This document shows, piece after piece, positions 17,265 through 25,727 of a DNA stretch of 64,000 nucleotides. Position 1 is the first letter of the stretch; each line of letters begins with the position of its first letter. Location: positions 20,380 through 84,379 of the forward strand of contig CALMSX010000028.1 in assembly GCA_937872515.1 (NCBI GenBank), given 5' to 3'. The position numbers and the translations under genes were made by a program. This DNA comes from an uncultured Bacteroidota bacterium. GTDB taxonomy: Bacteria > Bacteroidota > Bacteroidia > Chitinophagales > Saprospiraceae. The notes under the pieces were generated by a model. The model ran no database searches, had not been told where the DNA came from, and worked only from the letters and a program-made list of their open reading frames with translations.

Positions 17265-17690
17265 ATGATGATCAATTGGTTAGCCGTGTTGGTAGCGGGC
17301 ATATCTGCGTTTGTATTAGGAGGCGTGTGGTATTCGCCAACTTTATTTGGTAACGCCTGGATGAAAGACAACGGTTTTACGGCAGAAGAATTAAAGAAGG
17401 GAAATGCTTCCAAAATTTTTGGTTGGGCCTTTATCCTTTCACTGGTTTCAGCTGTCAATTTGGCTATGTTTCTGGCTGACACACCTGCGGAATGCACGGG
17501 AGTTTGTGCCCAAAAAACAGATGTTGCCTGGGGAGCAGCAGCAGGTTTTTTAGCCGGTATCTGGGTCTTGTGTTTTGTTTTTATTCATGGATTATTTGAA
17601 CACAAACCTGCCCGATTGATGTGGATCAACGGAGGTTATGCCCTGGCTGCCCTCACCCTGATGGGAACCATTTTGGGATTGTGGAGGTAA
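17265..17690 (+). CDS. DUF1761 small membrane protein
   Basis: A 141-residue protein with four predicted membrane helices (about 4-24, 49-69, 83-104, 118-138). The N-terminus WLAVLVAGISAFVLGGVWYS with the following LFGNAWMK is the DUF1761 signature. Function of the family is unknown. The start may be ATG 17265 or the next codon ATG 17268. It stands alone, about 95 bp after the aminotransferase. Confidence 0.85.
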   Translation: MMINWLAVLVAGISAFVLGGVWYSPTLFGNAWMKDNGFTAEELKKGNASKIFGWAFILSLVSAVNLAMFLADTPAECTGVCAQKTDVAWGAAAGFLAGIWVLCFVFIHGLFEHKPARLMWINGGYALAALTLMGTILGLWR

Positions 17691-17776
17691 ATAAAATCTT
17701 ATCTTAGTGTAAACAATAAAATTTGCCTGATTTATTTTACAAGTAAGCGTAATTTTAACCATCTAAAACCTTAAAA

Positions 17777-18154
17777 ATGCACAGAATATCCTGGTTCGAA
17801 ATTGCTACCTCAGACATAGACAGGGCGCAAAAATTTTATGAATCTATTTTTCAAATCCAGCTCATCGACATGGACAATCCCGGTTTAAAGATGAGAATGT
17901 TTCCGGTTGATGACATGATGAATGATATATCAGGAGCCCTGGTTTATCATGCTGAGTTTTACCAACCCTCAGCAGATGCCGGATGTATGATTTATTTGAA
18001 TGGCAATCCAGATCTTCAAAATGTTTTGGATCGCATTGAGAGCAGCGGTGGGAAAATAATTGTGCCTAAAACCCAAATCAGCCCGGAACATGGTTACATG
18101 GCAGTATTTCACGACACAGAAGGCAACCGCATTGCCCTTCATTCCGTAAGTTGA
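17777..18154 (+). CDS. VOC (glyoxalase/bleomycin-resistance) family protein
   Basis: A 125-residue single VOC module starting HRISWFEIATSDIDRAQKFY and ending with ISPEHGYMAVFHDTEGNRIALHS, the characteristic paired beta-alpha-beta-beta-beta pattern. Candidate metal ligands are E at residue 7 region and the C-terminal acidic/histidine residues, but the usual set cannot be assigned with certainty. It is cytoplasmic. It is followed after 1 bp by a SRPBCC protein, suggesting an operon. Substrate unknown. Confidence 0.88.
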   Translation: MHRISWFEIATSDIDRAQKFYESIFQIQLIDMDNPGLKMRMFPVDDMMNDISGALVYHAEFYQPSADAGCMIYLNGNPDLQNVLDRIESSGGKIIVPKTQISPEHGYMAVFHDTEGNRIALHSVS

Positions 18155-18155
18155 T

Positions 18156-18665
18156 ATGAAGGCCTATGATTGGACTTGTTTTTCAAAAAAGCTAATTATA
18201 AAAGCTACTGCGCATCAATTGTTCAACTTCTTGACTACCCAGGAAGGTATGGAGTCCTGGTTTCTCAGAAAATGTGAATTTACCAGAGATGGAAATCAAT
18301 TGGATTCCCGGTCAAATGTAAGGGAAGGAGATCAGTATTTTTTCCTTTGGCATGGGTGGTCTGATGAAACCTATGAGGCCGGGAGATGGCTCGAAACCAA
18401 GCCCAATTCTAAGCTTGGTTTCACATTCAATGGCAATAATGCTACCCGAATGGAGGTACATATTACTTTACAATCTCATGAGGAAGGCACCTTGTTAACA
18501 CTCACACAAAGTTTGATTCCAGATGATGAAAACTCTCGTGCCCACTGGCATCTGGGCTGTTTGGAGGGGTGGGTATTTTATCTGACCAACCTTAAATCAG
18601 TTGCAGAAGGAGGCCTTGACCTTAGGAATAAAAATGCAAACATTACAGGTGTTTTTAATGCGTAA
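18156..18665 (+). CDS. SRPBCC/AHSA1-type ligand-binding protein
   Basis: A 169-residue protein with the AHSA1/START-like pattern: an N-terminal strand and helix (LIIKATAHQLFNFLTTQEGM), a central W-rich beta sheet (YFFLWHGWSDETYEAGRWLE, LGFTFNG) and a C-terminal long helix (HWHLGCLEGWVFYLTNLKSV). This fold binds hydrophobic ligands in a deep cavity. It follows the VOC gene after 1 bp, a common pairing. Ligand unknown. Confidence 0.85.
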   Translation: MKAYDWTCFSKKLIIKATAHQLFNFLTTQEGMESWFLRKCEFTRDGNQLDSRSNVREGDQYFFLWHGWSDETYEAGRWLETKPNSKLGFTFNGNNATRMEVHITLQSHEEGTLLTLTQSLIPDDENSRAHWHLGCLEGWVFYLTNLKSVAEGGLDLRNKNANITGVFNA

Positions 18666-18720
18666 AAAAACGGTGCATGAAAAACAATCGTTTTAATTTT
18701 ATATCAAAAAATAAAATTTC

Positions 18721-19836
18721 ATGAGATCGATCTTTGTATTATTTGTTTGGTTTTATTGTGTTTTGAATGGAACAGCCCAATTGGTCAATGCCCCCAGTGG
18801 GGACAACCAAATATGTGAGGTTACCCAATATTTGGGAAGCATTGCCAATGTCAGTGTAAAATACAGTAGCCCGGGGGTCAAGGGTAGATCTGGTAAAATC
18901 TGGGGTAGTCTTGTGCCATGGGGTATGGAAGCCAATAATATTGGTAGCGCCAAAGAAATTCCATGGAGAGCCGGGGCGAATGAAAATACGGTAATTTCAT
19001 TTTCGAATGATATGATGGTGAATGACAAAGCCATTCCTGCCGGTAAATATGGCTTTCACATCATCCCTCAAAAAGATGCGCCATGGATCCTGATATTTAA
19101 CAAAACCAATTCTGCCTGGGGGAGCTATTCTTATGATGCCAATGATGATGTTTTGCGGATTGAAGTGCAGCCCACACAAAGTGAATTTACAGAATGGTTG
19201 ACGTATACCTTCACAGACCGAAGGCCCGAATCAACCGTATTAGAATTGAGATGGGAAACTGTGGCCGTACCCATAAAAATTTCGTTGCCAAACAGTAACG
19301 CTATTTATGTCAATAAATTCAAAGAAGATCTAAAGGGCAGCAAGGGTTTTTATTGGCAAAACTATGTAGAAGCCGTAAACTTTTGTGTAGCCAACAATAC
19401 TCACCTTGACCAGGCTCTGGGATGGGCTGACATTGCGATCAGCGGTACTTTTATCGGTCAAAAAAATTTCACCACCCTTTCGGCAAAAGCCTCAGTCTTA
19501 GAAAAATTGGGAAGAGCCAAAGAAGCTGAAATGTTGATGGACGAAGCCATTAAACACCCTACTGCAGATGTGATTCAAATCCACAGTTATGGCAGACAGC
19601 TGTTAAATTCAGGAATGAAAGTCAAAGCACTTGCCATTTTTGAATACAATTACAAGCACCATGGTGGAGACTGGCCATCACCGGCAGGTATGGTAAGGGG
19701 ATTATCTGCCAATGGAAAATACAAAGAAGCTTTAGAGTTTGCTGAAAAAGCATTGTTAATTGCCCCTGATGAGACCAACAAAACCTTCCTCAAAACTGCC
19801 ATCGAAAAGCTGAAGCAGGGAAAGGATATGAATTAG
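18721..19836 (+). CDS. secreted DUF2911 protein with TPR-like C-terminus
   Basis: A 371-residue protein with a signal peptide (1-19, ending GTAQ). Residues 25-185 are DUF2911: KIWGSLVPWGMEANNIGSAK, PWRAGANENTVISFS, IPAGKYGFHIIPQ and WGSYSYDANDDVLRI. Residues 215-371 form helical hairpins of the TPR kind (ALGWADIAIS, KASVLEKLGRAKEAEMLMDE, GKYKEALEFAEKALLIAPD). The family is abundant in Bacteroidetes and has no assigned function. The upstream gap is 55 bp and AT-rich. Confidence 0.88.
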   Translation: MRSIFVLFVWFYCVLNGTAQLVNAPSGDNQICEVTQYLGSIANVSVKYSSPGVKGRSGKIWGSLVPWGMEANNIGSAKEIPWRAGANENTVISFSNDMMVNDKAIPAGKYGFHIIPQKDAPWILIFNKTNSAWGSYSYDANDDVLRIEVQPTQSEFTEWLTYTFTDRRPESTVLELRWETVAVPIKISLPNSNAIYVNKFKEDLKGSKGFYWQNYVEAVNFCVANNTHLDQALGWADIAISGTFIGQKNFTTLSAKASVLEKLGRAKEAEMLMDEAIKHPTADVIQIHSYGRQLLNSGMKVKALAIFEYNYKHHGGDWPSPAGMVRGLSANGKYKEALEFAEKALLIAPDETNKTFLKTAIEKLKQGKDMN

Positions 19837-19865
19837 GGCTTAGGGGCTAGGGGTTAGGGGTTAGG
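19833..19865. repeat. short TAGGGGCT/TAGGGGTT simple repeat
   Basis: Directly after the DUF2911 stop there are four or five degenerate 7-8-bp units of the form TAGGGGYT. A similar run occurs at about 50721-50749. The rest of the 238-bp gap to 20075 shows no gene or clear signal. Confidence 0.5.
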
Positions 19866-20074
19866 AATGACCAAACGGTAGATTTGATTGCTTGGGACAA
19901 TCAAAAGCGAGATGTTTTGGCCAACTCAACCCAGCTCGGTTATAAAAATTATAGATTGCCAATCTTACAAAGAAACATCAGCACCGTGAGCGGCAACTTC
20001 AAATTTAGCTCGATGAAGCCGGAAGTGTAGGTATGGAAGGATGGAATGAAGGAGTTTAAAAACATAAAAAAGAC

Positions 20075-20497
20075 ATGGATAAAAAAGCTCATTTTTTCGT
20101 AAGGTTGACCTGGATTTTCATGATTTTAACCGCTGTAATCCACAGTTTGAGTTTTTTTACTGAACCAAAAGCAGCTAATGAGACAGAAAGCCAGCTTCTG
20201 TATTTGATGCAAACATATAAATCCGATATGGGTGCGGGTTTTCACCGATCTATGGATGAATTATTTACATCCATCAGTGCCTGTCTAACCCTTATGTGTT
20301 TATTGGGAGGATTGATCATCCGTTATTTATCTGGTAAAGTCATTGAGCCCAAAACATTCAGGGGCGTAATGGTGATCCACACTTTGGTTTTTGGGATTGC
20401 ATTTGGAGTTATGTTGTTTTATGCTTTTCTCCCCCCAATTGTATGTATGGGTTTGATCTTCATTTCATCCGGGCTATCGGCTTATTTTTTGGAATAA
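20075..20497 (+). CDS. small four-helix membrane protein, unknown
   Basis: A 140-residue protein with four predicted membrane helices: about 8-28 (FVRLTWIFMILTAVIHSLSF), 63-85, 97-117 and 120-139. A loop with the conserved-looking FHRSMDELFTSISACLT separates helices 1 and 2. It resembles small uncharacterised integral membrane proteins of Bacteroidetes, but I do not recognise a named family. The ATG at 20075 follows an AT-rich region. Confidence 0.75.
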   Translation: MDKKAHFFVRLTWIFMILTAVIHSLSFFTEPKAANETESQLLYLMQTYKSDMGAGFHRSMDELFTSISACLTLMCLLGGLIIRYLSGKVIEPKTFRGVMVIHTLVFGIAFGVMLFYAFLPPIVCMGLIFISSGLSAYFLE

Positions 20498-20561
20498 AAG
20501 AGCATTTTTTACTCGATTTTCATATTTCTATTGCCTATAAAGATAAATAAGCAAAATATTT

Positions 20562-20592
20562 TTTGTATTTATGTCTCAAAGCATTACTTTTA
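20562..20592 (+). promoter_or_regulatory. promoter of the YegP-OmpA gene
   Basis: TTTG (20562-20565), a 19-nt spacer and TACTTTTA (20585-20592) match the Bacteroidetes -33/-7 pattern (TTTG, TAnnTTTG with one mismatch). The ATG follows 23 nt later at 20616. Confidence 0.55.
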
Positions 20593-20615
20593 TCATGTAA
20601 CCAAAACAAAACAAC

Positions 20616-21740
20616 ATGATAACACAACGCGATGACGATTACCTGATTTGTAAAGAATACCAGGAGAGAATCGACCAGAAATCATCCGAATACCCCGGAT
20701 TTATAACATTCCAACATACCAATGGCAACCATTATTTTGCCTGGGTCAATGGAGAAGAGATCATCATGCGATCGGAGGCATATCCGGATGAAGAACGTAT
20801 GATCAGGGGGATAAAAGCGATACTTAAAAATAAAGACATCCCACAGCGATATAAGGTAGAAGAGGCTCATGGCGTGTACTTTTTGTTGTTGTTTGGTGGA
20901 GGTGACCACCAAGAGCATACGGGTAACATGGAGAGTCACAACGAGATTGGTAGAAGTTGTCCCAAAAAAAGCAGGGAAGAGATATTGGCCATGCTGATGT
21001 TTAATGGTGCAGAGTTTGCAAAAGCTGCTGTGCCTATGGCAGCTGCAGCAGCAGGACTTGCGGCCGCGGCAAGTTTAGTAGAACTGCCAAAGGCTGAATC
21101 ACCAAAAGTTGAAATTCCTGTCGCCGCTGCAGTACCTCCGCCAGTTTCTAGTACTGCGAGTACTTCGGCTTTTAATTGGAAGTGGTTGCTACCACTCTTG
21201 CTGCTCATTCCAATATTCTTTTGGTGGAAAAGTTGTAATAATAAAAAAGAAGAAGTGCCAGGCGCAATTGTACCGGCCAGCACACCAGATACTGCCGCAG
21301 CGGTAACAACACCAACCACTACTCCACCAGCTGCACCTGATTGTGATTTGAACTGGATTCTATTTGATTTTAACAGTGCAGCTATCACCAGTACGGCGGC
21401 TTCAGAATTGACCACCATGGCCAATATTCTGAAAAAAGATGGAGGCTACACTGCATTATTGGTAGCCCACACAGATGCAAGGGGAAGCAACAGTTACAAT
21501 GACAACCTTTCTCAGGAGAGGGCAATGGCAGCAAAAAATTCACTTGTAAGCATGGGAATTGATGCAGCAAGGATAACCACCCGGGCTTCCAGTGAAAATC
21601 AACCCATAGCCACCAATACTGAAGATGATTCAGGAAGGCACTTCAACAGAAGGGTTGAACTGCATGTGATGGACAGTAGCGGCAAAGAGATTTGTACCTC
21701 AATACCACCAGCGGTGCCAGATGACTTAAAAATTAAATAA
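20616..21740 (+). CDS. hybrid protein: YegP/DUF1508-like N-terminus, membrane helix, OmpA peptidoglycan-binding domain
   Basis: A 374-residue protein without a signal peptide. Residues 1-105 contain two YegP/DUF1508-like repeats (ITFQHTNGNHYFAWVNGEEI followed by SEAYPDEERMIRGIKAI, then RYKVEEAHGVYFLLL). An alanine-rich stretch (about 134-155) and a proline/serine linker lead to one transmembrane helix (about 189-206, WKWLLPLLLLIPIFFWW), then an Ala/Thr/Pro linker and an OmpA domain (about 243-360) with ILFDFNSAAI, VAHTDARGSNSYNDNLSQER and NRRVELHV. The topology implies a cytoplasmic YegP part and a periplasmic peptidoglycan-binding part. A terminator follows directly. Confidence 0.85.
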   Translation: MITQRDDDYLICKEYQERIDQKSSEYPGFITFQHTNGNHYFAWVNGEEIIMRSEAYPDEERMIRGIKAILKNKDIPQRYKVEEAHGVYFLLLFGGGDHQEHTGNMESHNEIGRSCPKKSREEILAMLMFNGAEFAKAAVPMAAAAAGLAAAASLVELPKAESPKVEIPVAAAVPPPVSSTASTSAFNWKWLLPLLLLIPIFFWWKSCNNKKEEVPGAIVPASTPDTAAAVTTPTTTPPAAPDCDLNWILFDFNSAAITSTAASELTTMANILKKDGGYTALLVAHTDARGSNSYNDNLSQERAMAAKNSLVSMGIDAARITTRASSENQPIATNTEDDSGRHFNRRVELHVMDSSGKEICTSIPPAVPDDLKIK

Positions 21741-21743
21741 TAG

Positions 21744-21768
21744 AAAGCGGGCCAGACCCGCTTTTTTT
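21744..21768 (+). terminator. rho-independent terminator after the YegP-OmpA gene
   Basis: AAAGCGGG (21744-21751), loop CCAGA, CCCGCTTT (21757-21764) and a T tract to 21768. It begins 3 nt after the stop codon. Confidence 0.9.
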
Positions 21769-21799
21769 ATGCCATTTTTTCAGAGGTATAAAAGCTTGA

Positions 21800-21851
21800 G
21801 TGTCAATTTGACACGGCAAAGTAAGATCAATCAGACATAAGGTCATATTTG
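21800..21851 (+). promoter_or_regulatory. clpB promoter region with palindrome GTGTCAA-T-TTGACAC
   Basis: A perfect inverted repeat GTGTCAA (21800-21806), T, TTGACAC (21808-21814) lies 30 bp before a CATATTTG box (21844-21851), which resembles TAnnTTTG and is shared with the mraZ and DUF1080 promoters. The clpB ATG is 45 nt further on. The palindrome may be a heat-shock operator; it does not match the long CIRCE element. Function inferred from position. Confidence 0.45.
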
Positions 21852-21896
21852 GTGCTATGGCACAATTTTGTTGGATGGTATTCTAAACAAGTAACC

Positions 21897-24515
21897 ATGA
21901 ACCTCAATCAATTTACGATTAAAGCGCAGGAAGCAGTTCAAAGGGCCCAGCAGTTGGCGATGCAATACAACAATCAGTCGATAGAAGCAGCTCACCTGAT
22001 GAAAGCCATCCTGGATGTAGATGATAATGTAAGTCCATTTATTTTTAAAAAGTTAGGCTTAAATCCTTCCATCATCCAGAAGACCGTGGATGCAATGGTT
22101 CAAGCTTTGCCAACCATTGGCCAGCCTGAGCCCAACCCATATCTATCCAGGGAAGCCACCGAATGGGTACAGCGCTCCAATCTTTCCATGAAAGAACTTG
22201 GAGATGACTTTGTGGCCATTGAACACCTTTTGCTTTCCGTAGTTTCATCCCGAAATCCCATTGCTCAAATGTTAAAAGATCAGGGAGTAAGCGAGAAAGC
22301 ACTAAAAGCTGCAATTTTAGATTTGAGAAAAGGCAGCACGGTAAAATCACAATCTGCAGAGAATACCTACAATGCCTTGAACAAGTATGCAGTCAACTTA
22401 AATGAAAAAGCACGGAACGGCAAATTAGACCCTGTCATTGGAAGGGAAGAAGAAATCAGAAGGGTCTTGCACATTTTAGCGCGAAGAACCAAAAACAACC
22501 CCATTCTGATTGGTGAACCCGGAGTTGGTAAAACTGCCATTGTGGAAGGTCTGGCTCACCGGATTGTAGAAGGAGATGTGCCATCCGACCTCAAGGACAA
22601 AGAAATCTATGCACTTGACATGGGCGCTCTGATAGCAGGTGCCAAATACCAGGGTGAGTTTGAAGAAAGGCTCAAATCTGTGGTCAACGAAGTTATTGCA
22701 GCTGATGGAAGTATCTTTTTATTTATAGATGAAATCCACACCCTCATTGGAGCCGGTAAGACCCAGGGAGCTATGGATGCAGCCAATATTTTAAAACCAG
22801 CATTGGCAAGAGGAGAGTTAAGGGCAATTGGAGCCACAACCCTTGACGAGTATCAAAAGTATTTCGAAAAGGACAAGGCACTTGAGAGAAGGTTTCAGAT
22901 TGTGTTTGCTGATGAACCTTCAGAAGAAGATGCCATCTCAATTTTAAGGGGATTAAAAGAGAGGTACGAAACTCACCACAAGATCAGCATCACCGATGAA
23001 GCAGTAGTGGCAGCGGTTCAATTGTCGACCCGCTATATAACAGACCGATTTTTACCCGATAAAGCCATCGACCTTATTGATGAGGCGGCTGCAAAACTCA
23101 GGTTGGAAATGAACTCAATGCCCGAAGAGCTCGATGAAGTAGAGCGAAAAATCAGGCAGTTGGAGATAGAGCGGGAAGCCATGAAAAGAGAAGAAGACAA
23201 GATCAAACTTGATCGCATCAATAAAGATTTGGCTAATCTGGAAGAACAGAGAAATAGCTTTAAAGCCAAGTGGGAAAGTGAAAGAGAAGTAATGACCTCG
23301 ATCCAACAGGCCAAAGAAGATCTTGAAAAGCTTAAACTTGACAGTGCCAGGGCTGAAAGAGAGGGCAATTACAGTCTGGCAGCAGAAATCAGATACGGCA
23401 AACTGCCCGAGGTTCAAACACAGTTGGAAGCGGGTATGGCTAAGTTGGCAGAGATGCAGGAGAATGGCAAGCTAATGATGAAAGAAGAAGTAGATGCAGA
23501 AGACATTGCAGAAATTGTAAGTAAGTGGACAGGAATACCTGTGACCAGAATGCTGCAATCGGAGCGGGAAAAATTGATTCATTTAGAAGAGGAACTCCAA
23601 AAAAGAGTAGTGGGTCAGGATGAAGCAGTGGAAGCAGTGTCAAATGCCATCAGACTAAGCAGAACCGGTTTGTCCAATGAAAACAGGCCAATAGGTTCGT
23701 TTCTTTTTCTGGGAACAACCGGAGTGGGCAAAACAGAACTTGCGAGAGCCCTCGCAGAAATGTTGTTCAATGACGAAAATCTGATGACTCGTATCGATAT
23801 GAGTGAATACCAGGAAAAACACAGTGTTTCCCGACTTGTAGGAGCGCCTCCGGGGTATGTAGGATACGATGAAGGTGGGCAACTGACCGAGGCTGTACGG
23901 AGAAAGCCATATAGTGTTGTATTGTTGGATGAGATTGAAAAGGCTCATCCCGATGTATTCAACATTCTGCTTCAGGTACTTGAAGACGGCAGACTAACAG
24001 ATAATAAAGGCAGGGTGGCTAACTTTAAAAACACCATTGTTATCATGACTTCAAATATGGGATCCGATTTGATCCGGGAAAGTTATGAAAAAATGAAACC
24101 AGGTGAAGAAGAGGAAACCATTGACAGGGCAAAAGAAGCCGTTTTTGCCTTGTTAAAAGGAATGGTCCGACCTGAATTTCTCAACAGGATAGATGAAGTG
24201 ATTATGTTCAGACCGCTGGATCGGAACGATATCGCAGCCATAGTAAAAATTCAATTGAAGGATTTGGAAAAGACCCTCGCCAAGCAGGAAATAGTAGTAG
24301 AATATACGCCTGAATTTTTGGATTGGTTGGCTTATGAAGGTTATCAACCTGAATTTGGTGCCAGACCTTTGAAAAGGGTTATTACCAAAAAAGTACTGCA
24401 TGCTTTGAGCAAACAAATGCTGCTCAATAAAATACAACCCAAAAGTAAAATCTTATTGGATGTGTTTGATGGCACTGTGGTTTTCAGACAGCCGGAAAAA
24501 GCAAGTGTTAAATAA
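21897..24515 (+). CDS. clpB: ClpB protein disaggregase
   Basis: A 872-residue Hsp100 disaggregase, normal length. The start at ATG 21897 ([20 protein letters not shown]) matches the ClpB N-terminus; an upstream in-frame TTG adds an unrelated 16-residue stretch. The Clp-N double repeat (1-145), first AAA+ domain with GEPGVGKT at 206-213 and [13 protein letters not shown], the coiled-coil M domain (about 400-525) and second AAA+ domain with GTTGVGKTE and [13 protein letters not shown] are all present, then the ClpB C-terminal domain. It works with DnaK to resolubilise aggregates. It is monocistronic, flanked by terminators at both sides. Confidence 0.97.
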   Translation: MNLNQFTIKAQEAVQRAQQLAMQYNNQSIEAAHLMKAILDVDDNVSPFIFKKLGLNPSIIQKTVDAMVQALPTIGQPEPNPYLSREATEWVQRSNLSMKELGDDFVAIEHLLLSVVSSRNPIAQMLKDQGVSEKALKAAILDLRKGSTVKSQSAENTYNALNKYAVNLNEKARNGKLDPVIGREEEIRRVLHILARRTKNNPILIGEPGVGKTAIVEGLAHRIVEGDVPSDLKDKEIYALDMGALIAGAKYQGEFEERLKSVVNEVIAADGSIFLFIDEIHTLIGAGKTQGAMDAANILKPALARGELRAIGATTLDEYQKYFEKDKALERRFQIVFADEPSEEDAISILRGLKERYETHHKISITDEAVVAAVQLSTRYITDRFLPDKAIDLIDEAAAKLRLEMNSMPEELDEVERKIRQLEIEREAMKREEDKIKLDRINKDLANLEEQRNSFKAKWESEREVMTSIQQAKEDLEKLKLDSARAEREGNYSLAAEIRYGKLPEVQTQLEAGMAKLAEMQENGKLMMKEEVDAEDIAEIVSKWTGIPVTRMLQSEREKLIHLEEELQKRVVGQDEAVEAVSNAIRLSRTGLSNENRPIGSFLFLGTTGVGKTELARALAEMLFNDENLMTRIDMSEYQEKHSVSRLVGAPPGYVGYDEGGQLTEAVRRKPYSVVLLDEIEKAHPDVFNILLQVLEDGRLTDNKGRVANFKNTIVIMTSNMGSDLIRESYEKMKPGEEEETIDRAKEAVFALLKGMVRPEFLNRIDEVIMFRPLDRNDIAAIVKIQLKDLEKTLAKQEIVVEYTPEFLDWLAYEGYQPEFGARPLKRVITKKVLHALSKQMLLNKIQPKSKILLDVFDGTVVFRQPEKASVK

Positions 24516-24538
24516 AAAAGGGGCAGAGCCCCTTTTTT
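24514..24538 (+). terminator. rho-independent terminator of clpB
   Basis: A GGGGC stem (24520-24524), loop AGA, GCCCC (24528-24532), preceded by six As and followed by six Ts. It overlaps the clpB stop codon. Confidence 0.9.
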
Positions 24539-24644
24539 ATTTACACCATAGCATGTATTTTGACCCTAATCGTAGAACTTGAGTATAAATAGTTCCCGAT
24601 TCAGTTATAATTTAAACAAAATCAATGTTTTGTCATGTAACATC

Positions 24645-24675
24645 TTGACAAATGCATCAAATCTGCTTATCTTTG
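24645..24675 (+). promoter_or_regulatory. promoter of the thioredoxin-dockerin gene
   Basis: TTG (24645-24647), a 20-nt spacer and TATCTTTG (24668-24675), an exact Bacteroidetes -33/-7 pair. The ATG at 24706 is 30 nt downstream. Confidence 0.7.
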
Positions 24676-24705
24676 CACCTACATTTATTATGCAAGACTT
24701 GAGTA

Positions 24706-25713
24706 ATGAAAAACATTATACCGATTTTCTTTTTATTTACACACCTTGTTCTGTCCGCCCAACAAGCTCCAGACTTCACCGTTACTGATACTGAGAATAA
24801 GGTCCACAGGCTTTATGCCGACTATCTGGACCAGGGAAAGGTGGTAGTATTTAAGATATTTTTTGTCAATTGCCCGCCATGTAATGCCATTGCCCCATCG
24901 GTACAGCAGAAATATGTGCAGTGGGGAAGCGGAACCGGCAATGTGCAATTTATTGAAATGACCAATAAAATTGGGGACACCAATCCTTATGTAATTCAGT
25001 ATAAGAACACCCATGGTCTCACCTTTCCCAGTATTTCTGCGGATGGAGGAGCACTCACCGCCATCATACCTTATATGAATGGTTTGTTCGGCATTTGGTC
25101 CGGGACACCCATGTTTGCAGTAATTGCCCCCAATAAATCGGTGCATTATGATGTGCTTTTTAATAATTTGGACAATGTGATCATGGCAGCCGGGGGTCAA
25201 GTGGCCGTACCCCCTACCACCGTTAATCTGAATGTTGCTTTCCAGAACCCTTCTTTGCCTCAAGGGGTATCCTATGTCTTAAAACCTGCCAATGCCAGCA
25301 GCCCTAAATACAATATCACTCAAATGACCAATGGCACTCACCAGTTTACCTACCCTTCCGCCACCATTCCGGAAATGGTCAACCCTGTTATAGTGCTTGA
25401 ATCAACCGCGGCAGCATTTAGCTCACTACTAACTGTGACGGATTTGGTCAATATCAGAAATCACATTCTGGGCTCACAACTTCTCCCCCTGGCTTCTCAA
25501 AAAATAGCAGCAGATGTCAATGGATCCGGTAATATTTCGGTTTCTGATCTCGTGGTATTACAAAAGGTAATTGGTGGACTCATTACGCAGTTTCCCAACA
25601 ATGTTCCAGCCTACAAAATGATACCGGAATCGATCCCCCTGAATGTTCCTACCAATGGAGGCGGTACCGTATCACTGACAGGAGAGTTGATCAAAATGGG
25701 CAACGTTAAGTAA
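24706..25713 (+). CDS. secreted thioredoxin-like protein with dockerin-like repeat
   Basis: A 335-residue protein with a signal peptide (1-18, ending LSAQ). Residues 20-165 form a thioredoxin/redoxin-like domain (APDFTVTDTENKVHRL, VVVFKIFFVNCPPCNAIAPS) with the redox pair C56-P-P-C59. A middle beta-rich domain (about 172-235) is not recognised. Residues about 240-292 look like a type I dockerin: two helix-loop units, TVTDLVNIRNHILG and a calcium-binding-like loop in AADVNGSGNISVSDLVVLQK. No T9SS sorting domain is seen, so it is probably periplasmic or outer-membrane attached. It has its own promoter. Confidence 0.8.
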   Translation: MKNIIPIFFLFTHLVLSAQQAPDFTVTDTENKVHRLYADYLDQGKVVVFKIFFVNCPPCNAIAPSVQQKYVQWGSGTGNVQFIEMTNKIGDTNPYVIQYKNTHGLTFPSISADGGALTAIIPYMNGLFGIWSGTPMFAVIAPNKSVHYDVLFNNLDNVIMAAGGQVAVPPTTVNLNVAFQNPSLPQGVSYVLKPANASSPKYNITQMTNGTHQFTYPSATIPEMVNPVIVLESTAAAFSSLLTVTDLVNIRNHILGSQLLPLASQKIAADVNGSGNISVSDLVVLQKVIGGLITQFPNNVPAYKMIPESIPLNVPTNGGGTVSLTGELIKMGNVK

Positions 25714-25727
25714 TGCTGTCTTTACTA

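Noticed and set aside
21849..21896. Longer N-terminus of ClpB from an upstream TTG
   Set aside because: The added residues do not belong to ClpB and the TTG overlaps the predicted -7 box; ATG 21897 gives the family start.
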